From Gammaproteobacteria bacterium (GTDB taxonomy: Bacteria > Pseudomonadota > Gammaproteobacteria > GCA-2400775), in assembly GCA_013151045.1 (NCBI GenBank), contig JAADIY010000013.1, positions 1 to 64,000 of the forward strand: a stretch of 64,000 nt of DNA, given 5' to 3'. This document shows, one piece after another, positions 1 through 10,872 of this stretch. Every line of letters begins with the position of its first letter. Within the stretch, counting starts at the first letter, position 1. Under the pieces are notes generated by a model. The model saw nothing but the letters and a program-made list of their open reading frames with translations. It made no database searches and was not told where the DNA came from. The position numbers and the translations under genes were made by a program.

Positions 1-2
1 CC

Positions 3-269
3 ATGTCTATTTTGGCTTTTCTGGCGTCAATGGGGGTGTTGGTGTTTGCTCTGCTTTCGGTTAGCAAAGGCAATAAGAGTCATTTCAACGCCACGCTGGT
101 TATTGTTGCTTCAGGCGTGTTCTTCGTCAACGATGGTCTTAGGGTATGGGTGGATCCCTTGCCAATGCCGATTAATGTCAAAGCAACCATGTATGGGGTT
201 TTTTTCATGGTAGCGTTGGCCTGTGTCATTGCTGCCAGTCAATTATCAAGAAATAAGCAAAGTACCTGA
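3..269 (+). CDS. small hypothetical membrane protein
   Basis: 88-aa ORF with three hydrophobic segments; near the window edge, so upstream context is unknown. Confidence 0.5.
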   Translation: MSILAFLASMGVLVFALLSVSKGNKSHFNATLVIVASGVFFVNDGLRVWVDPLPMPINVKATMYGVFFMVALACVIAASQLSRNKQST

Positions 270-471
270 CCAGCGACGCCAACGACAGAAAATGCTCACA
301 GTCCAAAGGGTTTTTCGCTGGTGGCTAATCAGCGACCCCTTAAGATTAAACTCGAAACGCAAGAGGCCTGCATCAGCGCTTGATCTGCATGCTTATGTGA
401 TCAAGCCGTGATGATTTTTCTGGCTATGTTAAGCAGACTCGCGAGAGTTATTTTACTCTGAGATCTTTGCC

Positions 472-1839
472 ATGAAACGATTTATTGCTGCTGCCTCTGC
501 TTTCGCGTTTGCTGTCTGTCTCGGGATACTTATTAACACCACGGCGCAAAGCAAAAGCGCGGCTACCGATAGCACAGTCGACGATTTTATTTCTCTACTC
601 GCAGTTAACGGGTCGCTCTTTGCTTATTTCTTGATAATTGACTGGCAGCCAGGCTTTACTATTATGGCGGTTGAAGTGATGACACTGCTGCGTGACAGAG
701 AAGGGGTTGCGCGTCTCGTTGATTTGCTAGAGGAAAATACCGGGCAGAAATTCGGTTTTGATATACAGGGTTGGCGTACTTGGTTGTGGAATCAGCCAGA
801 AAATGATTACGCACACTACGCACAATTTAAATCAGAGTTATACCGTTTAATCGATATTCGTTTTGGCGGTTATTTTAGTGATAAACGCGATAAGACTATT
901 CGATTAGATGAAGTCGTTTGGGGTGGTGTACGACAAGATGGTATTCCACCATTACGTCAGCCAAAAATGGTCTTTGTCGATGAAGCGGATTATCTTGATG
1001 ATAATAATGTTGTGTTTGCCATTGAGGTGAATGGTGACGCACGCGCTTATCCTAAACGTATCATGGCCTGGCACGAAATGTTTGTAGATGAGGTCGGCGG
1101 CGAAAATGTCGCAGGGGTTTATTGCACGCTTTGTGGCAGCATGATTCTTTATAACACCGAAGTCGATGGTAAAAATATCGAAATTGGTACCAGTGGTTTT
1201 CTCTATCGTTCCAACAAATTAATGTATGACAAAAAAACACAGTCTTTGTGGAATACCTTATGGGGTACGCCGGTCATAGGGCCTCTAGTAGATAAAGGGA
1301 TTGAATTTGAGCGATTAAGTATTGTTACCACGACGTGGAAAGAATGGAAGCGTCGTCACCCACAAACGAAAGTGCTTTCACTTGATACGGGTCATGACCG
1401 TGACTATGGTGAGGGTGTTGCTTATCGTGAATACTTTGCAACAGACAATTTAATGTTCGGCGTGCCAACTGTTGATGGTCGTTTAAAGAATAAAAGCGAA
1501 GTGTTGGGTTTATTGTTTGCAGAAGAGCCAGATAAGCCCTTAGCGATTTCGGCAGACTATTTAGCTAAGCACCCTGTTTATCACAGCCGACTAGCAGGAA
1601 CGGACTTTGTTGTCTTCACAGACAGCAGTGGTGCCAACCGGGTCTATGATACGCAAGGCGTGCGTTTTAAATCGTGGGATCAAAACAATATAGCGATTGA
1701 TGCATCAGGTAAAAAATGGCGTGTAAGCGAAAGCCGTTTAGAAGCTGATGATGGCAAAAAATTATTTCGTTTACCTGCACACCGTGCGTTTTGGTTTGGC
1801 TGGTACTCGGCTTATTCGCATACGCAACTGGTTCATTAA
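472..1839 (+). CDS. DUF3179 domain-containing exported protein
   Basis: N-terminal signal-like segment; DUF3179-type core VVFAIEVNGDARAYPKRIMAWHEMFVDEVGGENVAGVYCTLCGSMILYN. Confidence 0.85.
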   Translation: MKRFIAAASAFAFAVCLGILINTTAQSKSAATDSTVDDFISLLAVNGSLFAYFLIIDWQPGFTIMAVEVMTLLRDREGVARLVDLLEENTGQKFGFDIQGWRTWLWNQPENDYAHYAQFKSELYRLIDIRFGGYFSDKRDKTIRLDEVVWGGVRQDGIPPLRQPKMVFVDEADYLDDNNVVFAIEVNGDARAYPKRIMAWHEMFVDEVGGENVAGVYCTLCGSMILYNTEVDGKNIEIGTSGFLYRSNKLMYDKKTQSLWNTLWGTPVIGPLVDKGIEFERLSIVTTTWKEWKRRHPQTKVLSLDTGHDRDYGEGVAYREYFATDNLMFGVPTVDGRLKNKSEVLGLLFAEEPDKPLAISADYLAKHPVYHSRLAGTDFVVFTDSSGANRVYDTQGVRFKSWDQNNIAIDASGKKWRVSESRLEADDGKKLFRLPAHRAFWFGWYSAYSHTQLVH

Positions 1840-1953
1840 GAAAAACTAATGACCACATAAGTTAATACAATTTCAGCAATTGAGTGTTATCTCCGATACT
1901 GGGTTCAACTTAATTTTAAACACTTTTTATTTTTAACTATCTGGAGAAATATT

Positions 1954-2205
1954 ATGAAAAACATCTCAATGGCAATCGTCGGTTTAGGCTTATTAGCTGC
2001 TGGTTCTGTACACGCTGATGGCAACGTAGGTAACTTTGGTCCTTACGTAGGCGTAAATAGTAACGAAGTGGGTTCTCACGGCGTACAAGTTGAAGTGCCA
2101 GTAGAAGGTCGTTTAAGCGCTTATGCTCCGTCTACCAAGGCAGCCGAAGGCCATACACAAATTGCAGTAAGCAGTGAAGGTCGTTTAAACGCTTACGGTT
2201 CTTAA
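1954..2205 (+). CDS. small secreted protein, copy 1 of a tandem pair
   Basis: Sec-type signal peptide (MKNISMAIVGLGLLAAGSVHA), SD-like ggaga upstream, followed by a strong terminator; near-identical paralogue 477 bp downstream. Confidence 0.8.
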   Translation: MKNISMAIVGLGLLAAGSVHADGNVGNFGPYVGVNSNEVGSHGVQVEVPVEGRLSAYAPSTKAAEGHTQIAVSSEGRLNAYGS

Positions 2206-2240
2206 TATTGTCCTGGGCTTTACAAAAGTCCGCAGTATCG

Positions 2241-2264
2241 AGCCCCCTACCCGGGGGCTTTTTT
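2241..2264 (+). terminator. rho-independent terminator after small secreted protein 1
   Basis: AGCCCCC-taccc-GGGGGCT followed by a T-run. Confidence 0.85.
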
Positions 2265-2430
2265 ATGCGAGTAACAATATAATTCAAGTGCCGTAAACCT
2301 AAATAAATAGAGTGATTAAGAAAAGCTAATGATTAGATAAATTTATACGATTTCACAAATCGATAGATTTTATAGATACTGAGCCTGACTCAATTATTAA
2401 CCCTTTTATTTTCACTTTTGGAGAAACAGC

Positions 2431-2676
2431 ATGAAAAACATCTCAATGGCAATTGTCGGTTTAGGTCTTTTGGTCGCAGGTTCAGCACAAGCTGCAAACC
2501 TTGGTAATTTCGGTCCTTATGTGGGCGTTAACAGCAACAAAGCAGCGTCTACCGGCGACCAAATCGCCGTCTCATCAGAGGGTCGCATGAGCGGCTATGC
2601 TCCTGTTGAAGTGGTTGAAGGTCACACTCAAATCGCAGTTAGCAGTGAAGGTCGCTTGAACGGATACCGTTCTTAA
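2431..2676 (+). CDS. small secreted protein, copy 2 of a tandem pair
   Basis: Signal peptide MKNISMAIVGLGLLVAGSAQA; internal repeat QIAVSSEGRMSGY / QIAVSSEGRLNGY; paralogue of 1954..2205. Confidence 0.8.
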   Translation: MKNISMAIVGLGLLVAGSAQAANLGNFGPYVGVNSNKAASTGDQIAVSSEGRMSGYAPVEVVEGHTQIAVSSEGRLNGYRS

Positions 2677-2710
2677 ACCTCTCTTAGGCTGTCCATGCCT
2701 TGTAGTACTA

Positions 2711-2733
2711 AGCCCCCACCCGGGGGCTTTTTT
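2711..2733 (+). terminator. rho-independent terminator after small secreted protein 2
   Basis: AGCCCCC-accc-GGGGGCT followed by a T-run. Confidence 0.85.
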
Positions 2734-2898
2734 ATGTTCGCCATAAAGGGATGAGATGCGCGGATAATATTAAGGGTGCTAGAAAATCACATTGGCAAGC
2801 CGAACGGGATACGGGTATCATCGCGGCTACGAAAAATTGATTAATAATTAACCAGTTGGCCGGCAAGTTTTTAAACTTTAATACCGCAATAGAGTGTT

Positions 2899-4809
2899 AT
2901 GACAGCAAAGCAAAGACAATTCGACGTCATCATAATCGGCGGTGGCCACGCCGGAACTGAAGCCGCTATGGCATCAGCACGTTCTGGTGCACGAACGCTT
3001 TTGTTAACACACAATATCGATACCTTAGGCCAAATGAGCTGTAACCCCGCCATTGGCGGCATTGGTAAAGGTCATTTGGTCAAAGAAATTGATGCGCTAG
3101 GCGGCGTTATGGCGCGTGCTGCCGATGCCGCCGGTATTCATTTTCGTCGGCTTAATGCTAGCAAAGGCCCAGCAGTGCGAGCGACGCGCTCACAAGCAGA
3201 TCGTACCTTATATAGGTCCTTTGTCCGTAAAGAACTCGAACAGCAACCGAACTTAAGCATTTTTCAGCAGGCGGTTGATGATTTGATTATCGCCAATGAT
3301 AGTATTGCGGGCGAGACCATTACAGGTGTCATCACCCAAATGGGTGTCGAGTTTTACGCGCCACGTGTTGTATTGACCGTAGGTACATTTTTAGGTGGCC
3401 GCATCCATATTGGCCAAACCAATTATTCAGGTGGCCGCGCCGGAGATCCGCCGTCTAATGCTTTGTCGCAACGTTTACGCGAACGCCCTTTCCGGGTTGG
3501 TCGATTAAAGACCGGAACGCCACCGCGTATAGACAGCCGCACCATTGATTACAGTAAATTAGAAGAGCAAGCCGGCGATGATCCGCGGCCAGTATTTTCT
3601 TTTGTCGGTAATGCAGGCCAACACCCACGGCAAATTAGTTGTCATATTGCGCGAACCAATAGTCGCACGCACGATATTATTGCCGAAGGTTATAAAGACT
3701 CACCGATGTTTACGGGTGCAATTGAAGGCGTCGGTCCACGCTATTGCCCGTCGATAGAAGATAAAGTAATACGCTTTGCCGATAAAGACTCGCACCAAAT
3801 GTTTATTGAGCCTGAAGGTTTGGAATCGACGGAAGTCTATCCCAATGGAATAGCGACTAGCTTACCGTTTGACGTTCAAGAAGCCTTTGTCCGATCAATG
3901 GAAGGTTTTGCCAATGCGCATATCACACGCCCAGGCTACGCCATTGAATACGACTACTTTGATCCACGCGATCTCAAAGCTTCATTGGAAACTAAGTTTA
4001 TCAATGGTTTGTACTTCGCCGGACAAATTAACGGTACGACGGGTTATGAAGAAGCTGGTGCGCAAGGCCTTATCGCTGGAATCAATGCGGCGCGTGAATC
4101 ACGCGGATTAGATTCATGGAGTCCAGGCCGCGATCAAGCTTACATAGGCGTGATGATTGATGACCTCATCACACGCGGCACCATAGAGCCATACCGTATG
4201 TTTACTAGCCGTGCAGAATACCGTTTATTGCTGCGTGAAGATAACGCCGATCAACGTTTAACTGAAAAAGGTCGTGAGCTGAATTTAGTTGATGAAGAGC
4301 GTTGGCAAAAATATACAGTAAAAATGGAAGAGCTGACCAAGGTTAATGCTGACCTTGATCAATGCACTTTAGACCCTAATGAGCTTGATGTAGCACAAAC
4401 AAAATTATTATTAGGTTCTAAACTTAATGAGAAAACCAAAGCACGCGAGATATTGAAAAGACCTAATATTAGTTATTCTGAATTGATGAATTTAGTTGAT
4501 GTTGATACCACTAAACTTGATCCTGCTGTAATAGAACAAATCGATATCGACGCCAAATACTCAGGTTATATCGAGCGTCAATATGCAGAAATAGCAAGAC
4601 AAAAGCGTTATGAAACAATGCAGATCCCAGATAATTTAGATTACACCAGCGTCACGAGCTTATCTGCCGAGCTGCGACAAAAACTCAGTGAACACCGCCC
4701 TGAAACCTTGGGTCAAGTGGCGCGTATTTCAGGTGTCACGCCCGCAGCATTATCTGTATTGCGTATTTATCTTAAGAAAACCGAAGTGAAGCTTAGCGAT
4801 AGTGCGTGA
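2899..4809 (+). CDS. mnmG: tRNA uridine-5-carboxymethylaminomethyl modification enzyme MnmG (GidA)
   Basis: FAD motif [54 protein letters not shown], full length 636 aa. Confidence 0.97.
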   Translation: MTAKQRQFDVIIIGGGHAGTEAAMASARSGARTLLLTHNIDTLGQMSCNPAIGGIGKGHLVKEIDALGGVMARAADAAGIHFRRLNASKGPAVRATRSQADRTLYRSFVRKELEQQPNLSIFQQAVDDLIIANDSIAGETITGVITQMGVEFYAPRVVLTVGTFLGGRIHIGQTNYSGGRAGDPPSNALSQRLRERPFRVGRLKTGTPPRIDSRTIDYSKLEEQAGDDPRPVFSFVGNAGQHPRQISCHIARTNSRTHDIIAEGYKDSPMFTGAIEGVGPRYCPSIEDKVIRFADKDSHQMFIEPEGLESTEVYPNGIATSLPFDVQEAFVRSMEGFANAHITRPGYAIEYDYFDPRDLKASLETKFINGLYFAGQINGTTGYEEAGAQGLIAGINAARESRGLDSWSPGRDQAYIGVMIDDLITRGTIEPYRMFTSRAEYRLLLREDNADQRLTEKGRELNLVDEERWQKYTVKMEELTKVNADLDQCTLDPNELDVAQTKLLLGSKLNEKTKAREILKRPNISYSELMNLVDVDTTKLDPAVIEQIDIDAKYSGYIERQYAEIARQKRYETMQIPDNLDYTSVTSLSAELRQKLSEHRPETLGQVARISGVTPAALSVLRIYLKKTEVKLSDSA

Positions 4810-4928
4810 CGGCGGCTAGGTTTCTGTACTGTTTAGAAAAGTACTGATATTAGTGCACTATAGGCAATTGTCTCTAGATTCTCTGCGCCGCCAGCCAACA
4901 ATTATATAGGAAAGGCTGATCTAGCCAT

Positions 4929-5028
4929 AATCTATACATATGGTTATTTAAATGTATAGAAAATGCAGAAATCTATACATATGGTTGTTTAAATGTATAG
5001 AAAATGCAGAAATCTATACATATAATGG
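4929..5028. repeat. 41-bp tandem repeats (about 2.4 units), each full unit with a 9-bp perfect inverted repeat TCTATACAT...ATGTATAGA
   Basis: Units start at 4929, 4970 and 5011 (partial); located just upstream of the fic gene. Confidence 0.9.
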
Positions 5029-5058
5029 ATTCTAAACTTAAATATAGTCAGGAAAATA

Positions 5059-6159
5059 GTGATTCATACTGATTTCAAGCTGGCCTCGCTGCCCTTGGAT
5101 AATGAAGCCGAACTCGAATCTGCGCCGCTACTAAAACAGCTCATACAGGCACATCGGCGCTTGGCAGAACTAAAGGGGGTCGCTAAGACTATTCCCAATG
5201 AATCAATATTGATTTCTACCTTGAGCTTGCAGGAGGCTAAGGCCAGTTCTGCTATAGAAAATATTATTACGACTCACGATGAATTGTTTCAGGCTGAAGT
5301 GTTGGATGCACAGCAAAGCAATAGTGCTGCGAAAGAAGTAGAAAATTACCGTGCTGCACTCTGGCAGGGTTATCAGCAAACTCGTGATACAAAGTTGATT
5401 CGGCTTGATGATATTTTACGTACACAGGCAATAATAGAACCTAATAAATCAGGTATTCGAAAAATTCCAGGCACAGTAATTAGTAATGTAAAAACCAAAA
5501 AAGTTATTTATACCCCACCGCAGCATCCTGATGAGATTCAGTCATTGCTTGCAAACCTGGTTGATTACATCAACGATGATAGTTTGCCCCGTCTCGACCC
5601 GCTAATCAAAATGGCTATTATGCACCATCAATTTGAGAGCATTCATCCTTTTTATGATGGCAATGGCCGCACGGGTCGCATTATCAATATTCTTTATCTC
5701 GTCAAGAACGACTTACTAGATTTACCTATTCTCTACCTCAGTCGCTACATCGTTCAAAATAAAGACGATTATTATCGCTTATTGCAGTCTGTGCGCGACC
5801 ACAATGACTGGTCAGATTGGGTAAGTTATATTGTTCGTGGTATTGAGATTACAGCAGAAGAAACGATTACATTTGTTAAGCAGATTCGCGAGTTAGTGAT
5901 GCAGACGAAACAACGTATGCGCACCGAGCTACCAACAATCTATAGCCAGGATTTATTAAATAATTTATTTTCTCACCCTTACACTAAGGTTCAGTTTTTG
6001 ATTGACCAACTAGGAGTAAGTCGAATTACTGCGACTAAGTATCTAAATCAGTTAAGTGATAAGGGCTTTGTCAGCAAACATAAATTAGGGCGTACAAATT
6101 ACTTTGTTAATGAGCCGCTTATACAATTGATCGTCAGCCAAGAAAATCAAGCAGCTTGA
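5059..6159 (+). CDS. Fic family protein (AMP-transferase type) with N-terminal DUF4172-like and C-terminal winged-helix regions
   Basis: Fic motif HPFYDGNGRTGRIINILYL; C-terminal HTH-like VQFLIDQLGVSRITATKYLNQLSDKGFV; GTG start. Confidence 0.92.
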   Translation: MIHTDFKLASLPLDNEAELESAPLLKQLIQAHRRLAELKGVAKTIPNESILISTLSLQEAKASSAIENIITTHDELFQAEVLDAQQSNSAAKEVENYRAALWQGYQQTRDTKLIRLDDILRTQAIIEPNKSGIRKIPGTVISNVKTKKVIYTPPQHPDEIQSLLANLVDYINDDSLPRLDPLIKMAIMHHQFESIHPFYDGNGRTGRIINILYLVKNDLLDLPILYLSRYIVQNKDDYYRLLQSVRDHNDWSDWVSYIVRGIEITAEETITFVKQIRELVMQTKQRMRTELPTIYSQDLLNNLFSHPYTKVQFLIDQLGVSRITATKYLNQLSDKGFVSKHKLGRTNYFVNEPLIQLIVSQENQAA

Positions 6160-6163
6160 TTAA

Positions 6164-6766
6164 ATGCCACAGCACGATTTTATCAATGGTTCTGTTGGCC
6201 GATTACAAATCATTTACCGTGAAGCCGATCAAGATTTGCCTGCAGTATTGGTTTGTCACCCCCATCCACAATATGGTGGCACTATGCATAACAAAGTCAC
6301 TTACCGTATTGCTAAAGCATTTTCTGATAAGGGCTATGCGGTATTGCGATTTAACTTTCGTGGAGTTGATTTAAGTGAAGGCGAATGGGCTGATGGTGTT
6401 GGTGAAGTTGACGATGCTAAAGCCTGTATTGATTGGCTAGCAAAACGACATACTAATATTTGGTTAGCGGGGTTTTCCTTCGGCGCTTATGCTGGGTTGA
6501 AGGCAGTGGCTGATGATGAGCGTGTTGAAAAACTATTTGCTGTGGCGCCCGCTGTATCGTTATATGACTTTTCTTTTCTCGACAATGAGCAGCGACCATT
6601 AGCTGTGGTACACGGTACAGATGATGAGATCGTGCCTTATGAGCAAGTGAAAACGTGGGCGCAGACAAACTCTGCTGCCAAACTAACCTTTATAGAAGGT
6701 GCCGGACACTTTTTTCCTAAGCATATGGATGAGATGTTGTCGGCGTTATTGCTAGGTACTGTTTAG
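6164..6766 (+). CDS. alpha/beta hydrolase family protein (COG2945-like)
   Basis: VLVCHPHPQYGGTMHNKVTYRIAKAF, GFSFGAYAGLKA nucleophile elbow, GAGHFF. Confidence 0.85.
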   Translation: MPQHDFINGSVGRLQIIYREADQDLPAVLVCHPHPQYGGTMHNKVTYRIAKAFSDKGYAVLRFNFRGVDLSEGEWADGVGEVDDAKACIDWLAKRHTNIWLAGFSFGAYAGLKAVADDERVEKLFAVAPAVSLYDFSFLDNEQRPLAVVHGTDDEIVPYEQVKTWAQTNSAAKLTFIEGAGHFFPKHMDEMLSALLLGTV

Positions 6767-6802
6767 ACAAGCATCTTATCTATCAACACGTTATCGATTA
6801 AG

Positions 6803-7462
6803 ATGGCGCGCATGTCTATGGATAACAATAATAATATTGAGCGTTTGGCTAATTTATTAGCTGCTATGTCTTTGCCGGTCTCAAGTCGGCAATGTGATCA
6901 GCTAAGCCAATTTTTGGCACTGCTGGCCAAATGGAATCGGGTTTATAATTTGACGGCAATTCGTGATCCTGATCAGATGATAGGTGAACATCTGCTCGAC
7001 AGTTTGTCGTTGACGCCGTATGTTAGTGGGTCACGTCTGCTAGATGTCGGCACGGGTGGTGGGTTGCCGGGGATACCTCTGGCTATTTTATTGCCCGATA
7101 TTGAATTTACTTTATTGGACTCGAACGCTAAAAAGACGCGTTTTGTGCAGCAAGCGGTGATTGAACTCAAGCTCAACAATGTCGAAGTGGTCTGCAGCCG
7201 TATTGAAGCGTATCAGCCTGATGTGGGGTTTGAGCAGATTACCAGTCGCGCTTTCACTAGCCTGCACCAATTTGCCGAAGCTGTGCGTCATTTAGCGAAT
7301 GCGACGACACAGTTATTGGCCATGAAGGGGAAATACCCGGCAGATGAAATCGCGGAGCTGGGTGAGATTGAAACTGAGGTGATTGAGCTGAAAGTACCAA
7401 TGATTAATGCCGAGCGTCATCTTGTGCGTTTTGTGCTGGGAGATGTTAAGAGTGGCAGCTGA
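6803..7462 (+). CDS. rsmG: 16S rRNA (guanine527-N7)-methyltransferase RsmG
   Basis: WNRVYNLTAIRDPDQMIGEHLLDSL, LLDVGTGGGLPGIPLAI; usual synteny with mnmG/parAB. Confidence 0.95.
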   Translation: MARMSMDNNNNIERLANLLAAMSLPVSSRQCDQLSQFLALLAKWNRVYNLTAIRDPDQMIGEHLLDSLSLTPYVSGSRLLDVGTGGGLPGIPLAILLPDIEFTLLDSNAKKTRFVQQAVIELKLNNVEVVCSRIEAYQPDVGFEQITSRAFTSLHQFAEAVRHLANATTQLLAMKGKYPADEIAELGEIETEVIELKVPMINAERHLVRFVLGDVKSGS

Positions 7463-7463
7463 C

Positions 7464-8297
7464 ATGACTGAAGGCGCTGCGGTTTTTGCTATTGCCAATC
7501 AAAAAGGCGGTGTTGGCAAAACCACGACCACAATTAATTTAGCGGCTTCGCTAGCGGCGACGCAGCGCAAGGTGCTGTTGGTGGATTTAGATGCTCAAGG
7601 CAATGCCACCATGGGTAGTGGCGTCAATAAAAAAGGCGTTGCCCATTCTGCCTATCATGTGCTGATTGACGGTGTTGCCATCGCTGAGGCAATGATTAGC
7701 TCTGATAATGCGGGCTATCACGTGTTGGCAGGGAACTCTGATTTGACCGCGGCTGAGGTGGGTTTGATTACGCAAGAACAGCGTGAGACTCGTCTAAAGA
7801 CAGCTTTAGCGCCGGTGCTAGATCAATTTGACTATATTTTGATTGATTGTCCGCCTGCTTTGAACATTTTGACCTTGAACGCCTTGGTCGCCGCTGAGGG
7901 GGTCATTATCCCGATGCAGTGTGAGTATTATGCGTTAGAAGGTTTGTCAGCCTTGATGGAAACGGTTGAAAACGTACGTAGTAGTTTAAACCCGGGCTTG
8001 CAGCTCAAAGGTTTGTTGCGGACTATGTTTGATCCGCGGAATAATCTTGCTAATGAGGTTTCGGACCAGCTAGTTTCGCATTTTGGTGATAAGGTTTACC
8101 GTACGATTGTGCCGCGTAATGTGCGTTTAGCCGAGGCGCCAAGCCACGGTTTGCCAGTGATGAAGTACGACAAGAGCTCGCGTGGTGCGATTTGTTATTT
8201 GGCCTTGGCCGGCGAAATTTTGCGCCGTGATGCTAAAGAACGTAGCGCAGCTCATGCAGCGCAGAGCGGAATGAATAACGAGGAAGAACAACGCTGA
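7464..8297 (+). CDS. parA: chromosome-partitioning ATPase ParA/Soj
   Basis: AIANQKGGVGKTTTTINLAASLA deviant Walker A; ATG at 7464 preferred over the ORF-track start 7407. Confidence 0.95.
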   Translation: MTEGAAVFAIANQKGGVGKTTTTINLAASLAATQRKVLLVDLDAQGNATMGSGVNKKGVAHSAYHVLIDGVAIAEAMISSDNAGYHVLAGNSDLTAAEVGLITQEQRETRLKTALAPVLDQFDYILIDCPPALNILTLNALVAAEGVIIPMQCEYYALEGLSALMETVENVRSSLNPGLQLKGLLRTMFDPRNNLANEVSDQLVSHFGDKVYRTIVPRNVRLAEAPSHGLPVMKYDKSSRGAICYLALAGEILRRDAKERSAAHAAQSGMNNEEEQR

Positions 8298-9181
8298 TGG
8301 CAACTAAGAAAAAACGCAGCCTCGGTCGTGGCTTTGAAGCGCTGCTTGGCGATACCAATATTTCTGCTTTGGTAGATGACAAGCCTGCGGATGCGACGGG
8401 GGCTGACAATAATGCTTTGCGTCACATGCCTATTGAAGATTTACAGCCAGGTCGCTATCAGCCGCGTCGCGATATGCGTGATGAGGCTTTGCAAGCATTA
8501 GCTGAATCAATTAAGGCGCAAGGTATTATCCAACCGATAGTCATTCGACCGATAGATAGTGGTGGCTATGAAATTATTGCCGGTGAACGCCGCTGGCGTG
8601 CTGCGCAGCTGGCCAGTTTGCAGGAAGTGCCGGTAGTCATTCGCGACGTTGATGATCGTGCGACCATTGCCATGGCGTTGATTGAGAATATACAGCGTGA
8701 AGATCTTAACCCGCTGGAAGAAGCGCAGTCACTACAGCGCTTGATTGACGAATTTGGTTTTACTCATGAGCAGGCGGCCTCTGCGGTGGGTCGTTCACGC
8801 AGTGCTGTTAGCAATTTATTGCGTTTGCTTGCGCTATCTGAAGAAGTAAAAGCCTTGGTCGTGAGCCGAGAAATTGAAATGGGGCATGCTCGAACCTTGC
8901 TTGCTTTGCCGCGTGAGCAGCAGTACGCCGTAGCTTTGCGCATTGTCAAAGGAGGTTTGTCGGTACGTGCTGCAGAAAAATTGGTGCAGTTGCAGACACG
9001 ACCTAAGTCTGCGGCTTCTACGCCAGCAAAAGATCCGAATATCGCTAGGTTGGAATCAGAGCTGTCGGAGAGCATCGGCGCTGCGGTAAATATTAAATGC
9101 TCTAGCCGTGGCAAAGGCACCTTGGTGATTAGCTACAGTAATCTTGATCAGCTTGAAGGGATACTTGAGCGTTTACGTTAG
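8297..9181 (+). CDS. parB: chromosome-partitioning protein ParB/Spo0J
   Basis: RRGFEALL-type N-terminus, LQPGRYQPRRDM, GERRWRAAQLA, HTH GRSRSAVSNLLRLL. Confidence 0.95.
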   Translation: MATKKKRSLGRGFEALLGDTNISALVDDKPADATGADNNALRHMPIEDLQPGRYQPRRDMRDEALQALAESIKAQGIIQPIVIRPIDSGGYEIIAGERRWRAAQLASLQEVPVVIRDVDDRATIAMALIENIQREDLNPLEEAQSLQRLIDEFGFTHEQAASAVGRSRSAVSNLLRLLALSEEVKALVVSREIEMGHARTLLALPREQQYAVALRIVKGGLSVRAAEKLVQLQTRPKSAASTPAKDPNIARLESELSESIGAAVNIKCSSRGKGTLVISYSNLDQLEGILERLR

Positions 9182-9241
9182 TATGAGCTATTTCGCCGGC
9201 TTGATTGAAGGGTTAACCAAGGCTGAATACCAAAAAATAAC

Positions 9242-9270
9242 TTGCGAAGCAGGCGCCCCGTGGCTATACT
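9242..9270 (+). promoter_or_regulatory. candidate sigma-70 promoter for the atp operon
   Basis: TTGCGA - 17 bp - TATACT in the parB-atpZ gap. Confidence 0.5.
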
Positions 9271-9312
9271 CGCCGCGGGTTTTTGAGGGTTCCCTGCTTG
9301 TCTAAGTCGCCG

Positions 9313-9498
9313 ATGATCTCACCGCTTTTACTGGGTGTTGGGACTATGTTGACAGCGATGATAGCGTCTGGGTTCATTCTCGGTTATTTGACAGATAGAT
9401 GGTTGGATACAATGCCGCTATTTTTATTGTCATTTGGTGCTCTGGGATTTGTTGGCGGTATGCTCAAGGTGCACAAGCTGATGAGCAAGTTGGGTTAA
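9313..9498 (+). CDS. AtpZ/AtpI-like small membrane protein of the ATP synthase operon
   Basis: Two TM helices (SGFILGYLTDRWL... LGFVGGMLKVHKL), first gene of the atp operon; ORF track starts at 9283 (TTG), ATG at 9313. Confidence 0.75.
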   Translation: MISPLLLGVGTMLTAMIASGFILGYLTDRWLDTMPLFLLSFGALGFVGGMLKVHKLMSKLG

Positions 9499-9894
9499 TT
9501 GGTGAATCCAACGACTGAGGCATTAGCTCAAAAAAATCGAATGTTATTACGCTACCAGGCTATTTTAACTAGCATAGCTGTGTTGGGCTGGTGGTTGTTA
9601 CGAGGAGGCGATGCAGCACTGGCTGCAGGTTACGGCGGAGTTATAACCATCGTTGCAACGCTGCTATTGGCATGGCGCATGATGCGCGCAGGTCAGCAAG
9701 CGCGACATGATCCTCGTAAGAGCATGCAAATTATTTACGTGGGCGCAGCCTGGCGATTTACGCTGACTGTGGTCTTGTTTGCGCTTGGGCTTGGCTTATT
9801 TAAGCTTGATCCGCCAGCCATGATCGTAGGGTTTGGTTTGGCACAGCTAGCTTATATATTTGTTGGGTTAGGTACGCAGCGCGCCAGTGATTGA
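9499..9894 (+). CDS. atpI: ATP synthase subunit I
   Basis: Four-TM protein upstream of atpB; start TTG 9499 or GTG 9502. Confidence 0.8.
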   Translation: MVNPTTEALAQKNRMLLRYQAILTSIAVLGWWLLRGGDAALAAGYGGVITIVATLLLAWRMMRAGQQARHDPRKSMQIIYVGAAWRFTLTVVLFALGLGLFKLDPPAMIVGFGLAQLAYIFVGLGTQRASD

Positions 9895-9921
9895 GTCCTT
9901 AAGTGTCTCAAAAATGGCTAA

Positions 9922-10800
<879 letters not shown>

Positions 10801-10872
10801 TTTTTTACGCCCCAATTAAATTTACTACTATTACTTTTTATATAAGTACAGGCTTAACTAGGAGATAAAACC

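Noticed and set aside
8764-9120. 118-aa minus-strand ORF opposite parB
   Set aside because: Antisense to a clear parB; composition looks like a shadow ORF.
6767-9282. Search for parS (TGTTTCACGTGAAACA-like) sites near parAB
   Set aside because: No convincing 16-bp match seen by eye in this interval; a computed scan would be needed.
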